Below, in pieces: positions 45,656 through 55,511 of a stretch of DNA of 64,000 nt (position 1 is the stretch's first letter; the number at the start of each line of letters is the position of its first letter). The position numbers were made by a program, and so were the translations under genes. The stretch is taken from assembly GCF_002019595.1 (NCBI RefSeq), contig NZ_KV917369.1, positions 90,686-154,685 of the forward strand, given 5' to 3'. Below the pieces are notes generated by a model, which was not told the origin of the DNA, ran no database searches, and saw only the letters and a list, made by a program, of their open reading frames with translations. Source of the stretch: Priestia abyssalis (lineage in GTDB: Bacteria > Bacillota > Bacilli > Bacillales > Bacillaceae_H).

Positions 45656-47125
45656 ATGAAGGAATATCAATCATTTATTGGTGGTCAATGGGTGGGTTCA
45701 CAATCTGGCAAAACATTTGAGTCCATTAACCCAGCAACGGGAGAAATCAATGGAATTGTAGCTGAAGGTGATGAAAAAGATGTAGATCTAGCTGTAAAAG
45801 CGGCACGCAAGGCATTCGAATCAGGTCCTTGGAGTTCCATGGCGCCTAGTGATCGTGGCCGTTTATTGTATAAGGTAGCTCAGAAGCTATGGGAAAACTT
45901 AGATTACTTGGCTGAGACAGAATCAAATGATAACGGGCTGACTATTAATGAAACAAAGATGATTGCCATTCCAGCAGCTATCGATGTATTGGAGTTCTAT
46001 GCAGGTATGGCTAATAAGATTCAAGGGGATACATTAGCATCGCCCAGCAATCGTTTTAACTTTACGTTACGTGAACCGATCGGTGTCATTGGAGCTATCG
46101 TTCCTTGGAACTTTCCGATTATGCTAACCATGTGGAAGCTGGCCCCTGCTTTGGCAGCTGGAAATACGATTGTTATCAAACCTGCTGAACAAACACCTAT
46201 CAGCATTCTAGAGTTGGCAAGATTAATGCAAGAAGCAGGCATTCCGGATGGAGTAATTAATGTCGTAAACGGACGTGGTTCTAGCGCAGGTGCGGCGTTA
46301 TCTTCCCACTCGGATGTAGATAAGATTGCTTTTACAGGCTCAACGGCGACAGGGAAACTGATTATGAGAGCAGCAAGTAATAATTTGCGTCCAGTGTCTT
46401 TGGAACTGGGAGGGAAATCACCTAACATTGTCTTTGAGGATGCTGATATAGAAGAAGCAGTGAATGGTTCATTATTTGGGATTTACTTCGCTCAGGGACA
46501 AGTATGTGCAGCAGGATCAAGACTGTTTGTCCAAAAGAGTATTTATGACAATTTCATTGATCGCTTTGTTTCAAAAGTAGAATCTATTCGAGTTGGAAAC
46601 CCGCTTGACCCTTCTACGCAAATGGGCCCTCAAGTATCCGAGCAACAACTGAATGTCATTGAGCGTTATGTTCAAATTGGACAGGATGAAGGGGCAAAGC
46701 TTGTAACAGGCGGCAGGAGGAATCAATCATTAGGGGGAGGATTCTTCTATACGCCAACGGTTTTTACAGATGTGAGCAATGATATGACGATCGCAAAAGA
46801 GGAGATTTTTGGACCAGTTGTCTCTATTATTCCTTTTACTGATGAAGAAGATGCATTGTCAAAAGCAAATAACACAATTTACGGTCTTGCTTCCGGGGTA
46901 TGGACAAACGATTTATCAAGATCCCTGCGTATGGCAAGAGGGTTAAATGCAGGGACAGTTTATGTAAACACATATAGTATGTTGGACAGTACGGCTCCTT
47001 TTGGAGGAAATAAGCAAAGCGGATTTGGACGCGAGCTTGGTATCGAAGCATTAAACATGTATACAAAAACGAAACATGTCTGGGTTGATTTAAGTAAAGA
47101 AAAATTGAACTGGTACGGCTTCTAG
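45656..47125 (+). CDS. NAD-dependent aldehyde dehydrogenase, phenylacetaldehyde-type
   Basis: 489 residues, complete ALDH: PWNFPIMLTMWKLAPALAAG, FTGSTATGKLIM, catalytic Glu in LELGGKSPNIVF, catalytic Cys in AQGQVCAAGSR and KEEIFGPVVSIIPF. It resembles betaine-aldehyde/phenylacetaldehyde (FeaB) dehydrogenases; the specificity is inferred from its neighbour, the copper amine oxidase, whose product is an aldehyde. The ribosome site is GGGAGAGATGAGGA. It is divergent from the two-component operon, and a hairpin (47216-47248) separates it from the oxidase gene. Confidence 0.85.
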   Translation: MKEYQSFIGGQWVGSQSGKTFESINPATGEINGIVAEGDEKDVDLAVKAARKAFESGPWSSMAPSDRGRLLYKVAQKLWENLDYLAETESNDNGLTINETKMIAIPAAIDVLEFYAGMANKIQGDTLASPSNRFNFTLREPIGVIGAIVPWNFPIMLTMWKLAPALAAGNTIVIKPAEQTPISILELARLMQEAGIPDGVINVVNGRGSSAGAALSSHSDVDKIAFTGSTATGKLIMRAASNNLRPVSLELGGKSPNIVFEDADIEEAVNGSLFGIYFAQGQVCAAGSRLFVQKSIYDNFIDRFVSKVESIRVGNPLDPSTQMGPQVSEQQLNVIERYVQIGQDEGAKLVTGGRRNQSLGGGFFYTPTVFTDVSNDMTIAKEEIFGPVVSIIPFTDEEDALSKANNTIYGLASGVWTNDLSRSLRMARGLNAGTVYVNTYSMLDSTAPFGGNKQSGFGRELGIEALNMYTKTKHVWVDLSKEKLNWYGF

Positions 47126-47215
47126 AGTAATAAAAAGAGCAATTTAAGCATTAATTGCTCTTCTAAAAGTAATAACCGGCTACTCTGTACTAAAAAAACT
47201 GATAAGATCGATTAT

Positions 47216-47272
47216 CTATCAGTGGGAGACAGGGCAACCCACTGATAGAAGTTTCCTTTATTTAATGATGGT
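47216..47272. repeat. ATCAGTGGG hairpin repeat, copy 1
   Basis: CTATCAGTGGG / CCCACTGATAG arms (11 bp) with an 11-base loop are followed by AAGTTTCCTTTATTTAATG. The same hairpin type and tail (TTCCTTTATCTAATG) occurs at 63290-63340. It lies between the ALDH and amine oxidase genes and could reduce readthrough. Confidence 0.6.
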
Positions 47273-47299
47273 AAAAAAGAAAATGAAAGGACTATGCTT

Positions 47300-49612
47300 A
47301 TGAAAATAAAGAAAAGGATTATGAAGGCAGGAATTATTGTCGTTACTGCACTAATGTTGACACTCTCTTCTTTCTCATTATTCTATAAGAACAGGGCATT
47401 TGCTCACGGCGGCGAAGTAGAATCTGTTGAATTGGACACTGCATTAGAGGGTACAGGTGCCACTGTGAGATCAAATTTTTGGAGTTTTTTCACAGATACA
47501 ATCACAATCAAAAAAGACGATACGGTAATAAAGATAAAACCTGGTTCCAATAAAGCGAATGTGAATGATGATGTGATTAAATTAGAATCGCCCGTAACAA
47601 AAAAAGATGGAAAAGTCTATGTGTCTCACCATTTTATCAATGAAGTTTTGCCTAATCTCGACCAAACCGTTCAAATAGAAGGCGAGGCTCATCCGCTCGA
47701 CCCATTAACACCGAAAGAAATTGAAGCTGTCATAAATGTATTAAAAGAGGCGGGAAAATATCAGGAGAGTCTTCGTTTTACAGAAATTACGTTAAAACTG
47801 CCTGATAAAAAGCAAGTCTGGGATTGGACTTTTAATAAGAGTAAAAAAGAAACATTTGTTAGAAAAGCAGAATTTATTGCATTAGATGGTAAGCAAGTAA
47901 TTGAGGGAGAAGTTAATCTATCAACCAAAAAACTAGTCTCCTGGAATGAAATCGATGGTGTCCATGGCATGGTTATGGTAGATGATTTTGCTGCTGTCCA
48001 AGCTGCCATCGAATCAAGTACGGAGTTTGCAAAGGCACTTAAGAAACGCGGTATAGATGAAATAAAAAAAGTTGTAGCTACACCGTTAACAGTTGGCTAT
48101 TTTGAGGGAGAAGATGGTCTGAAGCATGATCAACGTTTGCTAAAAGTTGTTTCCTATTTAAATACTGGTGACGGGAATTTTTGGGCGCATCCAATCGAAA
48201 ATTTAGTTGCAGTTGTGGATCTTGAAAAGAAGAAAGTTATTAAAGTGGAAGATGAAGGAGTCATTCCGGTTCCAATGCAATTAAATGCTTATGATGGGAG
48301 AGATTATACGGAAAAAGTAGATGTAAGGCCCCTTACTATTACAGAGCCTAAAGGCAAGAACTATCATGTTAAAGGAAATACAATCAGTTGGCAAAATTGG
48401 GATTTTCACTTACGTTTAGATACACGTGTAGGACCTGTATTATCAACTGTTACTTATAATGATCATGGTAAAAAAAGAAAAATTATGTATGAGGGATCAC
48501 TGGGCGGGATGATCGTTCCTTATGGAGATCCAGATGTTGGATGGTATTTTAAATCCTATTTAGATGCTGGTGACTATGGGATGGGGCAATTAACTGCACC
48601 TCTTGAATTAGGAACGGATGTACCAGAAAATGCTTTACTGCTTGATGCAACGATTGCTGATAATGCAGGAAATCCTTACACGATAAAAAATGCTATTGCC
48701 GTTTTTGAGCAGTATGCGGGTCCGGAATATAAACATGCCGACCTTGCTACATTTACAGAAGAAAATCAGAGCCGTGAACGTCGAGAATTAGTTATGCGCT
48801 GGATTAGCACAATAGGAAACTATGATTATATCTTTGATTGGGTTTTATCACAAAATGGAACCATTAAAATTGATGTGGGAGCATCTGGTATAGAAGCTGT
48901 AAAAGGCGTTCAAACAAAAACGATGCATGATGAAACCGCTGAGGATGATACACGATATGGTACATTGCTCGATAATAACATTGTAGGGACAACTCATCAG
49001 CATATTTACAATTTCAGACTTGATTTGGATGTCGATGGTGAGAAAAATTCGCTAACGGAAATTAACCCAAAAGTAGAAAAAAATCAGGATGGCGGTCCTC
49101 GTAAGAGTGTCATGGTTACTGAGAAGAAAACAGTGACAACTGAACAAGAGGCTATTCAGAAGTTTGATCCGTCAACCATTCGCTTATTAAGTAATGCTAA
49201 TAAAGAAAACAAAGTGGGGAATCCCGTCTCTTACCAAATTATACCTTTTGCAGGAGGAACTCATCCAATTGCCAAAGGAGCATTATTTAGTGAAGATGAT
49301 TGGCTTTTAAAGCGAGTCAACTTTATGGATAAACAAATTTGGGTAACGAACTATGATCCTAATGAACGGTACCCGGAAGGAAAATATCCTAACCGCAGTA
49401 AAACCGATACTGGATTAAAGCAATATACAGCGGATAATAGTTCGATTGAAAATACGGATAATGTTGTATGGATGACCACAGGAGCAACTCATGTAGCACG
49501 TGCTGAAGAATGGCCGATGATGCCAACAGAATGGGTGCATGCGATGTTAAAACCTTGGAACTTCTTTGATCGTACCCCAACATTAGATTTGCCTAAAAAA
49601 GATTCAAAATAA
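47300..49612 (+). CDS. Exported copper (TPQ) amine oxidase
   Basis: 770 residues. A signal peptide (KKRIMKAG, a hydrophobic core, then AFA before HGGE) indicates export. The catalytic C-terminal domain is complete: base Asp422 in SYLDAGDYG, topaquinone precursor Tyr508 in TIGNYDY, and copper ligands His566 and His568 (TTHQHIYNF) and His731 (GATHVARAEEW). Copper amine oxidases convert primary amines to aldehydes, releasing NH3 and H2O2; with an adjacent ALDH and the paa cluster, phenylethylamine or tyramine are likely substrates. The ATG at 47300 has AAAGGA 8 bases upstream. The extracellular site of action is inferred from the signal peptide. Confidence 0.92.
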   Translation: MKIKKRIMKAGIIVVTALMLTLSSFSLFYKNRAFAHGGEVESVELDTALEGTGATVRSNFWSFFTDTITIKKDDTVIKIKPGSNKANVNDDVIKLESPVTKKDGKVYVSHHFINEVLPNLDQTVQIEGEAHPLDPLTPKEIEAVINVLKEAGKYQESLRFTEITLKLPDKKQVWDWTFNKSKKETFVRKAEFIALDGKQVIEGEVNLSTKKLVSWNEIDGVHGMVMVDDFAAVQAAIESSTEFAKALKKRGIDEIKKVVATPLTVGYFEGEDGLKHDQRLLKVVSYLNTGDGNFWAHPIENLVAVVDLEKKKVIKVEDEGVIPVPMQLNAYDGRDYTEKVDVRPLTITEPKGKNYHVKGNTISWQNWDFHLRLDTRVGPVLSTVTYNDHGKKRKIMYEGSLGGMIVPYGDPDVGWYFKSYLDAGDYGMGQLTAPLELGTDVPENALLLDATIADNAGNPYTIKNAIAVFEQYAGPEYKHADLATFTEENQSRERRELVMRWISTIGNYDYIFDWVLSQNGTIKIDVGASGIEAVKGVQTKTMHDETAEDDTRYGTLLDNNIVGTTHQHIYNFRLDLDVDGEKNSLTEINPKVEKNQDGGPRKSVMVTEKKTVTTEQEAIQKFDPSTIRLLSNANKENKVGNPVSYQIIPFAGGTHPIAKGALFSEDDWLLKRVNFMDKQIWVTNYDPNERYPEGKYPNRSKTDTGLKQYTADNSSIENTDNVVWMTTGATHVARAEEWPMMPTEWVHAMLKPWNFFDRTPTLDLPKKDSK

Positions 49613-49666
49613 TCAGGTAGTGGCTGCCCCGTAAGTTCTAGACAGACCACAAAAATGATTCTTTAT

Positions 49667-49776
49667 TGAAAAGGCCCGTCACTGAATCCTTGATTTTGCA
49701 GGATTCTCATGACGGGCCTTTTCAGGAGGTTGACTCAAAAGGTATGCTTTTCATACCTTTTGAGTCAACCTCTTTT
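49667..49776. repeat. Bipartite palindromic element, copy 7
   Basis: The hairpins are TGAAAAGGCCCGTCA / TGACGGGCCTTTTCA with GAATCC...GGATTC inside (49667-49724), and AGGTTGACTCAAAAGGTATG / CATACCTTTTGAGTCAACCT (49727-49771). This is the best-preserved copy. It ends at the stop codon of the convergent aromatic-exporter gene and marks the right end of the accessory block. Confidence 0.85.
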
Positions 49777-50863
49777 ATTCATTCTCCTGCTTCTCTTGAA
49801 TATCAAATTCATTAACTTCTTTATGATAACTATGGAAGCTGTCAATGAGTTTATCGAGATGTTCTAATTGTTCACTGTACTCAACAATGGCCGAAACAAG
49901 AGGAAAGAGGTGATAGACCATTTTATTTTCTTCTTCATCCTCAAATAGTTTTTGCTTCATGAAGTGATCGATTAGTGCTCGTTTGCTGCTGCATACTTCA
50001 TTGGCCATGGTTTCTGAAAATTGTGTTTTGATTTTCCCTACAAACTTTAACATCACTTGCTCATGGTATGTTAATAAACAATCAATTTCTGATCTAATAA
50101 GGTGTTGAAACGTCTTTGGCATATGATGCATATCGTGTTCGAGACGGTGTAAAAGTTTCAATGTTCCTAATGCTCTTGTTGTAGTGACAATCATTTGGCG
50201 AAAAAGGACTAGTTTTCGCGACTTAACAAGAACTTTCTTTTTCTTATATATCCTCTCTTCTTTATAAAGAGTAAACAGCAGCTCCATTTTGTTCATTTTT
50301 TCCTTAATCCGCTCAATGTCTTCCTTTAATAACGTGTATTCAGAAGCCTGACGAATATTCATGCGAGTCCATTTAATGATTTCTTCTGTCGTATCGACAA
50401 TTTTATAATAAAGCTTCGTTTCATACTTGGGAGGAATGAAAACGAGGTTGACTATAAAAGCAGATAAGACTCCGAGCATAATCGTCAAAAAGCGAATAAT
50501 GGCAAATTCGATGAACTGTTCGCTTGTATTTTCCATGATGGCAATGACAGTGACGAGGGCCAGGCCAATCGTATTTTCGATTTTTAGTTTTAAATTAATC
50601 GCAATAACAATGACAGCCGTTAATCCAATAATAAAAGGATTGTTTCCAAAAATTAATACGAAGATAATGGCTAAAATAGCTCCAATAATATTTGCCTGGA
50701 GTTGCTCTAATACAGATAAATAAGAACGATAAATCGACGGCTGAATGGCAAATACAGCAGCGATTGCAGCAAAAATCGGAGATGGAAGCTGTAAAAGATG
50801 TGCCAATAGAATAGCAAGGGTGATGGCAATTCCCGTTTTTAAAATGCGGGCACCAAGTTTCAT
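49775..50863 (-). CDS. Aromatic acid exporter family protein (YgaE/YqjA-like)
   Basis: A 362-residue protein with six or so N-terminal membrane helices (about 10-150: GIAITLAILLAHLLQLPSPI, FAAIAAVFAIQPSIYRS, ...) and a long helical cytoplasmic half (160-362). The early AIQPS motif is typical of DUF939/ArAE proteins. In B. subtilis a related gene (ygaE) lies near gsaB, so this could mark return to conserved synteny. Despite the name, substrates of Bacillus members are unproven; export of aromatic acids would fit the adjacent block but need not be its role. Confidence 0.78.
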   Translation of the reverse strand: MKLGARILKTGIAITLAILLAHLLQLPSPIFAAIAAVFAIQPSIYRSYLSVLEQLQANIIGAILAIIFVLIFGNNPFIIGLTAVIVIAINLKLKIENTIGLALVTVIAIMENTSEQFIEFAIIRFLTIMLGVLSAFIVNLVFIPPKYETKLYYKIVDTTEEIIKWTRMNIRQASEYTLLKEDIERIKEKMNKMELLFTLYKEERIYKKKKVLVKSRKLVLFRQMIVTTTRALGTLKLLHRLEHDMHHMPKTFQHLIRSEIDCLLTYHEQVMLKFVGKIKTQFSETMANEVCSSKRALIDHFMKQKLFEDEEENKMVYHLFPLVSAIVEYSEQLEHLDKLIDSFHSYHKEVNEFDIQEKQENE

Positions 50864-50982
50864 GTGGGTTTAAAATTCCTTTCCTCTAAAATAATCTTTA
50901 GTTAGTTATTATTCAATTAGATTTAAAGTAAACAATAACATAATATACAAGGTTTATAGCCTGATATCAAGAGAAGAAAAAA

Positions 50983-51012
50983 GAAAAATCCCGCCAATTT
51001 GCGGGATTTTTC
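50983..51012. terminator. Terminator after the glutamate synthase gene
   Basis: GAAAAATCCCGC and GCGGGATTTTTC form a 12-bp stem with a 6-base loop, flanked by A and T runs; usable on either strand. Confidence 0.88.
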
Positions 51013-51041
51013 GATTGTTTTTACCAATAGGGTATTTGCGC

Positions 51042-54000
51042 TTACTCAGTTGAAACGGAAGGATCCGCTTGTTCTTTAGTTGGAATGACTTGCAGGAAGT
51101 AGTTCTCCGGCTGTTGAAGAAGTGTGTCGATTTCTTTCGCTTCTTCTATTTGGCCTTGTGTATTTAACGCATCACGGTAAATGGTTAAAAGCTCTTTTAT
51201 ATCGCTTATGCCTTTTTTGTTCAACGGCATAATGCTCACTTTTGCCCCTTTGGCAATACGTCGCTGTAATGCTTCTTTTGTTAGCCCCAGTTCAGGCTGA
51301 TGTCTTAAATATATGACACCGCCCGTCATCCCTGCACAAATCCATGGACCCGGATCCCCTAAAACAAGACCTCTTCCGTTTGTCATGTATTCGAATGCGA
51401 AGCCTTTAATGTTGGCATTTACACCAATATTTCCATGCTCTTCTTCAGGAATGGCGTTGTTTAATTTGCCGCCAATTATCATATCGGCACCAGATAGACG
51501 AATACCGGCTCTTGCATCGGCGTTGCCTTGTACGGCAAGCAGTCCTTTTTGCGCTCCATAACCAAAGCCTTTTCCGACTGAACCATTGTAATAGTTTCCA
51601 TCTAATCCTTTTGATTTAAAGACGAAAATATTGCCTCCAATAGAGGTTTTGCCGGTTCCATCTTGGGCTCCGCCTGACACTTCAATATCGATTCCTGCAC
51701 TATTATAAGCCCCTAGACCATTTCCAGGGATTGAACCGTCTTTATACTGAAGTTTAATGCTTGGAAGCTTATGATAAGAGCCATCCAAACGGTTACGTAC
51801 TCGATGGCAAGATACACGGCTTCCCAAAATCCGCTGTTCAGATGTGACAGCTTCATATTCACGTGACTTTCCTAAGTCTTCTACGTCAAAATCTAAATAT
51901 TCTGCACCGACTGCTGCGCTTAGTCTTGGCTGTTCGCTGCTCGCTGCGATTTCTTGTTTGGCAAACGGTTGGATATCCAAAGTTTTTAACAAATACGTTA
52001 AATCCATTAAATCTTTGCCGCGAACTTGTGCAAGTAAATCAGAGCGTCCTACAATATCTTGCAGGCGTTCGAATCCAAGGCTTGCAGTCAAGCGTTTGAG
52101 CTCATCACCGAACGCTGTAAACAAGTTCATTAATCCTTGAACAGCTCCGTCTAGTTGGCGGGGAACAAAACGGCGCAGACCATGTTCCTTTGCCTGTGCT
52201 TCCGATTCAATTTGTGTAGCGATTCCCACATGGCATGTATCCAAGTGGCAGCCGCGACAGGTCGTACAGCCGATTGCAATCATGGAAAGGGTTCCGAAAC
52301 CGATGCGGTTTGCCCCTAATAACATCACTTTCATGACGTCAAGAGCACTTTTAATGCCTCCGTCGGCCCAAATCTCTACTTCATGACGCAGTCCTGCTTC
52401 TAAAAGTGCGTTATGGGCAGCCTTTACCCCGATTTCAACAGGCAATCCAACGTATTGAAGGGCGTGAATACGGGCAGCCCCGGTACCGCCGTCAAATCCG
52501 CTTAATGTAATAATATCTGCACCTGCCTTGGCAATTCCGACAGCGATTGTACCGATGTTTGGAACGACCGGTACTTTAACAGCTACTCTTGCCTGATCAT
52601 TTGCTGTCTTTAGCTCGGCAATCATTTGTGCCAAGTCTTCAATGGAGTAAATGTCATGGTTATTGGAAGGGGAAATTAAATCAGATCCAATAGTTGCATT
52701 ACGTGCTTCTGCAATCTTCGCTGTCACTTTGGAAGCTGGTAAATGACCGCCTTCCCCAGGTTTTGCTCCTTGCCCTATTTTGATTTCTAAAAGATTAGAA
52801 GAATTCAAGAGCTCCGCATTGACACCAAAACGTCCAGAGGCAACTTGCTGCCCGCGGGTACGAGGATACTTTCCGAGCATATCCTTAATCTCGCCGCCTT
52901 CCCCATTTAAACTGATCATCTTTAAACGGTCTGCTGCTTCCGCATAAGCACGGAAGGCAATTTCATTTTGAGAACCGAAAGACATGGATGCGATGATAAA
53001 CGGTAAGCTATGTTCTCCTACCCCAATATCAACTTTTTCCGGTGTTGTTGGTTTGGCTGCCTGAACTAAATGGGTCAAATGTCGAATAGTTGTGGAACTA
53101 TTTTCCTCGAGTTCAGTTAATTTTTCGCGATAAGATTCATAAGAGCCTGTTTGAGCTACTTCCCCAATGGCTTTCCAAACCCTAGGGAATAAGTGGAATG
53201 TTTTCCCCGGTCTTGCTTTTTCATCTTGAAACTCTTGGGCTCTTGCTTGTGCATCTTCTTTTAAGGCGTGAAAGTCATACTTTAATTGATCTGAACCAAA
53301 GAAGTTAACTACATTTAACACGGAAGCGATATCTTCATGCAGTCCGATGGAAGAAAAGAGTCGGCCATACCCTCGAAGTTCGTGAATCCCAATGGTAGAA
53401 ATGACTTTCTCCAATCCTTTTACGAGAGATTGGTATAAGTTCATGACGGGATGAACTTCTTCCTCGCTGACTGTTGCAAATAATAAGTAAGGACTGATGG
53501 CGTTAGCCCCTAATCCATACGCTACAATAATGTCATGTAAAGATCGAATCGCACCTGATCGAAGCAATAATGTACAGTTGCGGCGCAGCTGCTTTTGCAC
53601 GAGTGCTTGGTCGACAGCAGACGTAATCAGGTGAGGATCAATCCATAAAAACCCGTCCTGATGGGCTTTTGTATCATCAAGAATAATAAGTGTTTTTCCT
53701 TCCTGTACAGCGTTAATGGCCTCAGTTTTTAAACGGTCTAAAGCTTGCTTTAATGTTTCTTGCTCACTAAAGGTTGCTGATAAATAGTGAACGAGCCCTT
53801 TTGATTCATAAGCATGGACTAGCTGGTTATAAGAGGGATGCTCTAATAATGATGAACATTTATAGCCCATTTCTCCTTCAATCAGCAAGGGAGAAGATAG
53901 TTCTACTACATAGTTCTCAACCTCATTCTTTGTTAAGGAAGGGCGTTTTCCAATGATGGTCCTTGTAGAAAAATGTTCCGTTTCACGGTCACGATCAATT

Positions 54001-55511
54001 GCAGGATTTGTAACAACGGCTACACTTTCTTTAATGAAATCCGCTAAATTTTTGCGGGAAGAATCAATGGCCGCAAGAGGGGCGTCATGTCCAAGAGAAC
54101 GGATTGGCTCGGCTCCTTTTTCTGCCATTTGTTCAAGCAATTGAATATGCTCACGGTCCCAGCCAAATGCTGCGTATTGTCCGTTCGATACTTTAGATGG
54201 AGCCGCTTCTAAGGTGAGCTCCTCATACTTTGGCGGTGTTAACCGTTCAGCTTCATTGAAAAGTGGAATACGTGCTGTAAAGCGCTTGTACACTTCCTCC
54301 TGAAAAGCAGGATAATGGTAGATATCCATAACACCCTCGCTATTCCATTTCAGACCGATTTTTTCGCCTGGTGCCAAAGGTTTTGGTTCAGCCGTGTATT
54401 CGCTGTTTGGAATAATTCCCGGTTCCGACGAGAATAGATAGGAGGTAGCTGTTTCAAGCTTCCAAAGAGGGCGAAGTCCGAGAGCGTCCACACTAAACAC
54501 AGCTTCGTCTCCATATCTGGAAATAATACCAGCAGGCCCTTGGGCAAAATGACCCCAGCCTTCACGAATGTACGTGTATAAATTTTGCAGATGAGAAGGA
54601 TATGATTTGATCTCGTTAATAATTGGAGGGAACAAAATATCGACTGCTTCAAACAGGGAATAACCGTCACGGGCAATCAAGGTTTGAATGATTCGATCCA
54701 AATCTTGTGAGTCACTTCCCCCTTTTGTAAGAGGAACGTTTATCATTCTCGCTTCGTCACGCAATTTGGCTACTGTATTGATTTCTCCATTATGTCCTAA
54801 TAAACTAAATGGCTGCACACGAAAGAAGCTTGTTAACGTATTGGTAGAATAACGGTTATGTCCTAATGTCATCGTTGAAGCGATAAGCGGGTTTTGCAGG
54901 TCATGATAGAACTGTCTCAATGTGCTGCCGGCTCCCATCACCTTATAAACGGCATAGGAATTGCTTAAAGAGGCGACGTGCACATGTTCATCTTGCTCGA
55001 TTTCAATTATTAATTCGAATAATGTTTTGGACAAATTTTCGGTACTTGATGCTGTTAAAGCAAATTGCCAGAAATGAGGCTCTTCATTTTGGGCGAGAGG
55101 ACCTAAAGCGCTTGTATCTATTACATTGTCAGCTTCGTATACAATAGAGAAGGATTTTTGGGAGAAGAGGGAAGCCACCCGTTTTTTGATATCGCTTGCA
55201 TTAGCATGTTTTGAAATGAAAATATGCCCAGCCACAAAGGAAGAAGAATCTACTAAACTGGAATCTTGCCCGGCTTGAACAAGCTTTTCTTTCCACAAAG
55301 CTTTTGGCAGGTCAATATGAACGCCAATTCCATCACCTTCATTGTTTACGAATCCGGCACGGTGATTCATTGTAGTCAAAGCGTCGATACACATGTCGAT
55401 ATTAGCCTTTGTGGGATTGTTTGTTTTTTCCATGACCGACACAATTCCACATGCATCATGCTCATGAAGATGGTAATCTTTAAATAAACTAGGGGTCCAT
55501 GTTGTTTGCAT
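51042..55511 (-). CDS. gltA: Glutamate synthase large chain
   Basis: 1489 residues. The short propeptide ends before Cys21 (HDACGIVSVMEK), the N-terminal glutaminase nucleophile. The amidotransferase domain (GHNRYSTNT, GHNGEINTV) is followed by the central domain, the FMN synthase domain (SFGSQNEIAFRAYAEAADRL, GGEGGE, GFDGGTGAA), the iron-sulphur Cys set (CTTCRGCHLDTCHVGIATQ) and the C-terminal GXGXG beta-helix domain. It makes glutamate from glutamine and 2-oxoglutarate. No small chain (gltB) or gltC regulator is next to it, unlike B. subtilis gltAB; electrons may come from a distant GltB or another donor. Confidence 0.92.
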   Translation of the reverse strand: MQTTWTPSLFKDYHLHEHDACGIVSVMEKTNNPTKANIDMCIDALTTMNHRAGFVNNEGDGIGVHIDLPKALWKEKLVQAGQDSSLVDSSSFVAGHIFISKHANASDIKKRVASLFSQKSFSIVYEADNVIDTSALGPLAQNEEPHFWQFALTASSTENLSKTLFELIIEIEQDEHVHVASLSNSYAVYKVMGAGSTLRQFYHDLQNPLIASTMTLGHNRYSTNTLTSFFRVQPFSLLGHNGEINTVAKLRDEARMINVPLTKGGSDSQDLDRIIQTLIARDGYSLFEAVDILFPPIINEIKSYPSHLQNLYTYIREGWGHFAQGPAGIISRYGDEAVFSVDALGLRPLWKLETATSYLFSSEPGIIPNSEYTAEPKPLAPGEKIGLKWNSEGVMDIYHYPAFQEEVYKRFTARIPLFNEAERLTPPKYEELTLEAAPSKVSNGQYAAFGWDREHIQLLEQMAEKGAEPIRSLGHDAPLAAIDSSRKNLADFIKESVAVVTNPAIDRDRETEHFSTRTIIGKRPSLTKNEVENYVVELSSPLLIEGEMGYKCSSLLEHPSYNQLVHAYESKGLVHYLSATFSEQETLKQALDRLKTEAINAVQEGKTLIILDDTKAHQDGFLWIDPHLITSAVDQALVQKQLRRNCTLLLRSGAIRSLHDIIVAYGLGANAISPYLLFATVSEEEVHPVMNLYQSLVKGLEKVISTIGIHELRGYGRLFSSIGLHEDIASVLNVVNFFGSDQLKYDFHALKEDAQARAQEFQDEKARPGKTFHLFPRVWKAIGEVAQTGSYESYREKLTELEENSSTTIRHLTHLVQAAKPTTPEKVDIGVGEHSLPFIIASMSFGSQNEIAFRAYAEAADRLKMISLNGEGGEIKDMLGKYPRTRGQQVASGRFGVNAELLNSSNLLEIKIGQGAKPGEGGHLPASKVTAKIAEARNATIGSDLISPSNNHDIYSIEDLAQMIAELKTANDQARVAVKVPVVPNIGTIAVGIAKAGADIITLSGFDGGTGAARIHALQYVGLPVEIGVKAAHNALLEAGLRHEVEIWADGGIKSALDVMKVMLLGANRIGFGTLSMIAIGCTTCRGCHLDTCHVGIATQIESEAQAKEHGLRRFVPRQLDGAVQGLMNLFTAFGDELKRLTASLGFERLQDIVGRSDLLAQVRGKDLMDLTYLLKTLDIQPFAKQEIAASSEQPRLSAAVGAEYLDFDVEDLGKSREYEAVTSEQRILGSRVSCHRVRNRLDGSYHKLPSIKLQYKDGSIPGNGLGAYNSAGIDIEVSGGAQDGTGKTSIGGNIFVFKSKGLDGNYYNGSVGKGFGYGAQKGLLAVQGNADARAGIRLSGADMIIGGKLNNAIPEEEHGNIGVNANIKGFAFEYMTNGRGLVLGDPGPWICAGMTGGVIYLRHQPELGLTKEALQRRIAKGAKVSIMPLNKKGISDIKELLTIYRDALNTQGQIEEAKEIDTLLQQPENYFLQVIPTKEQADPSVSTE

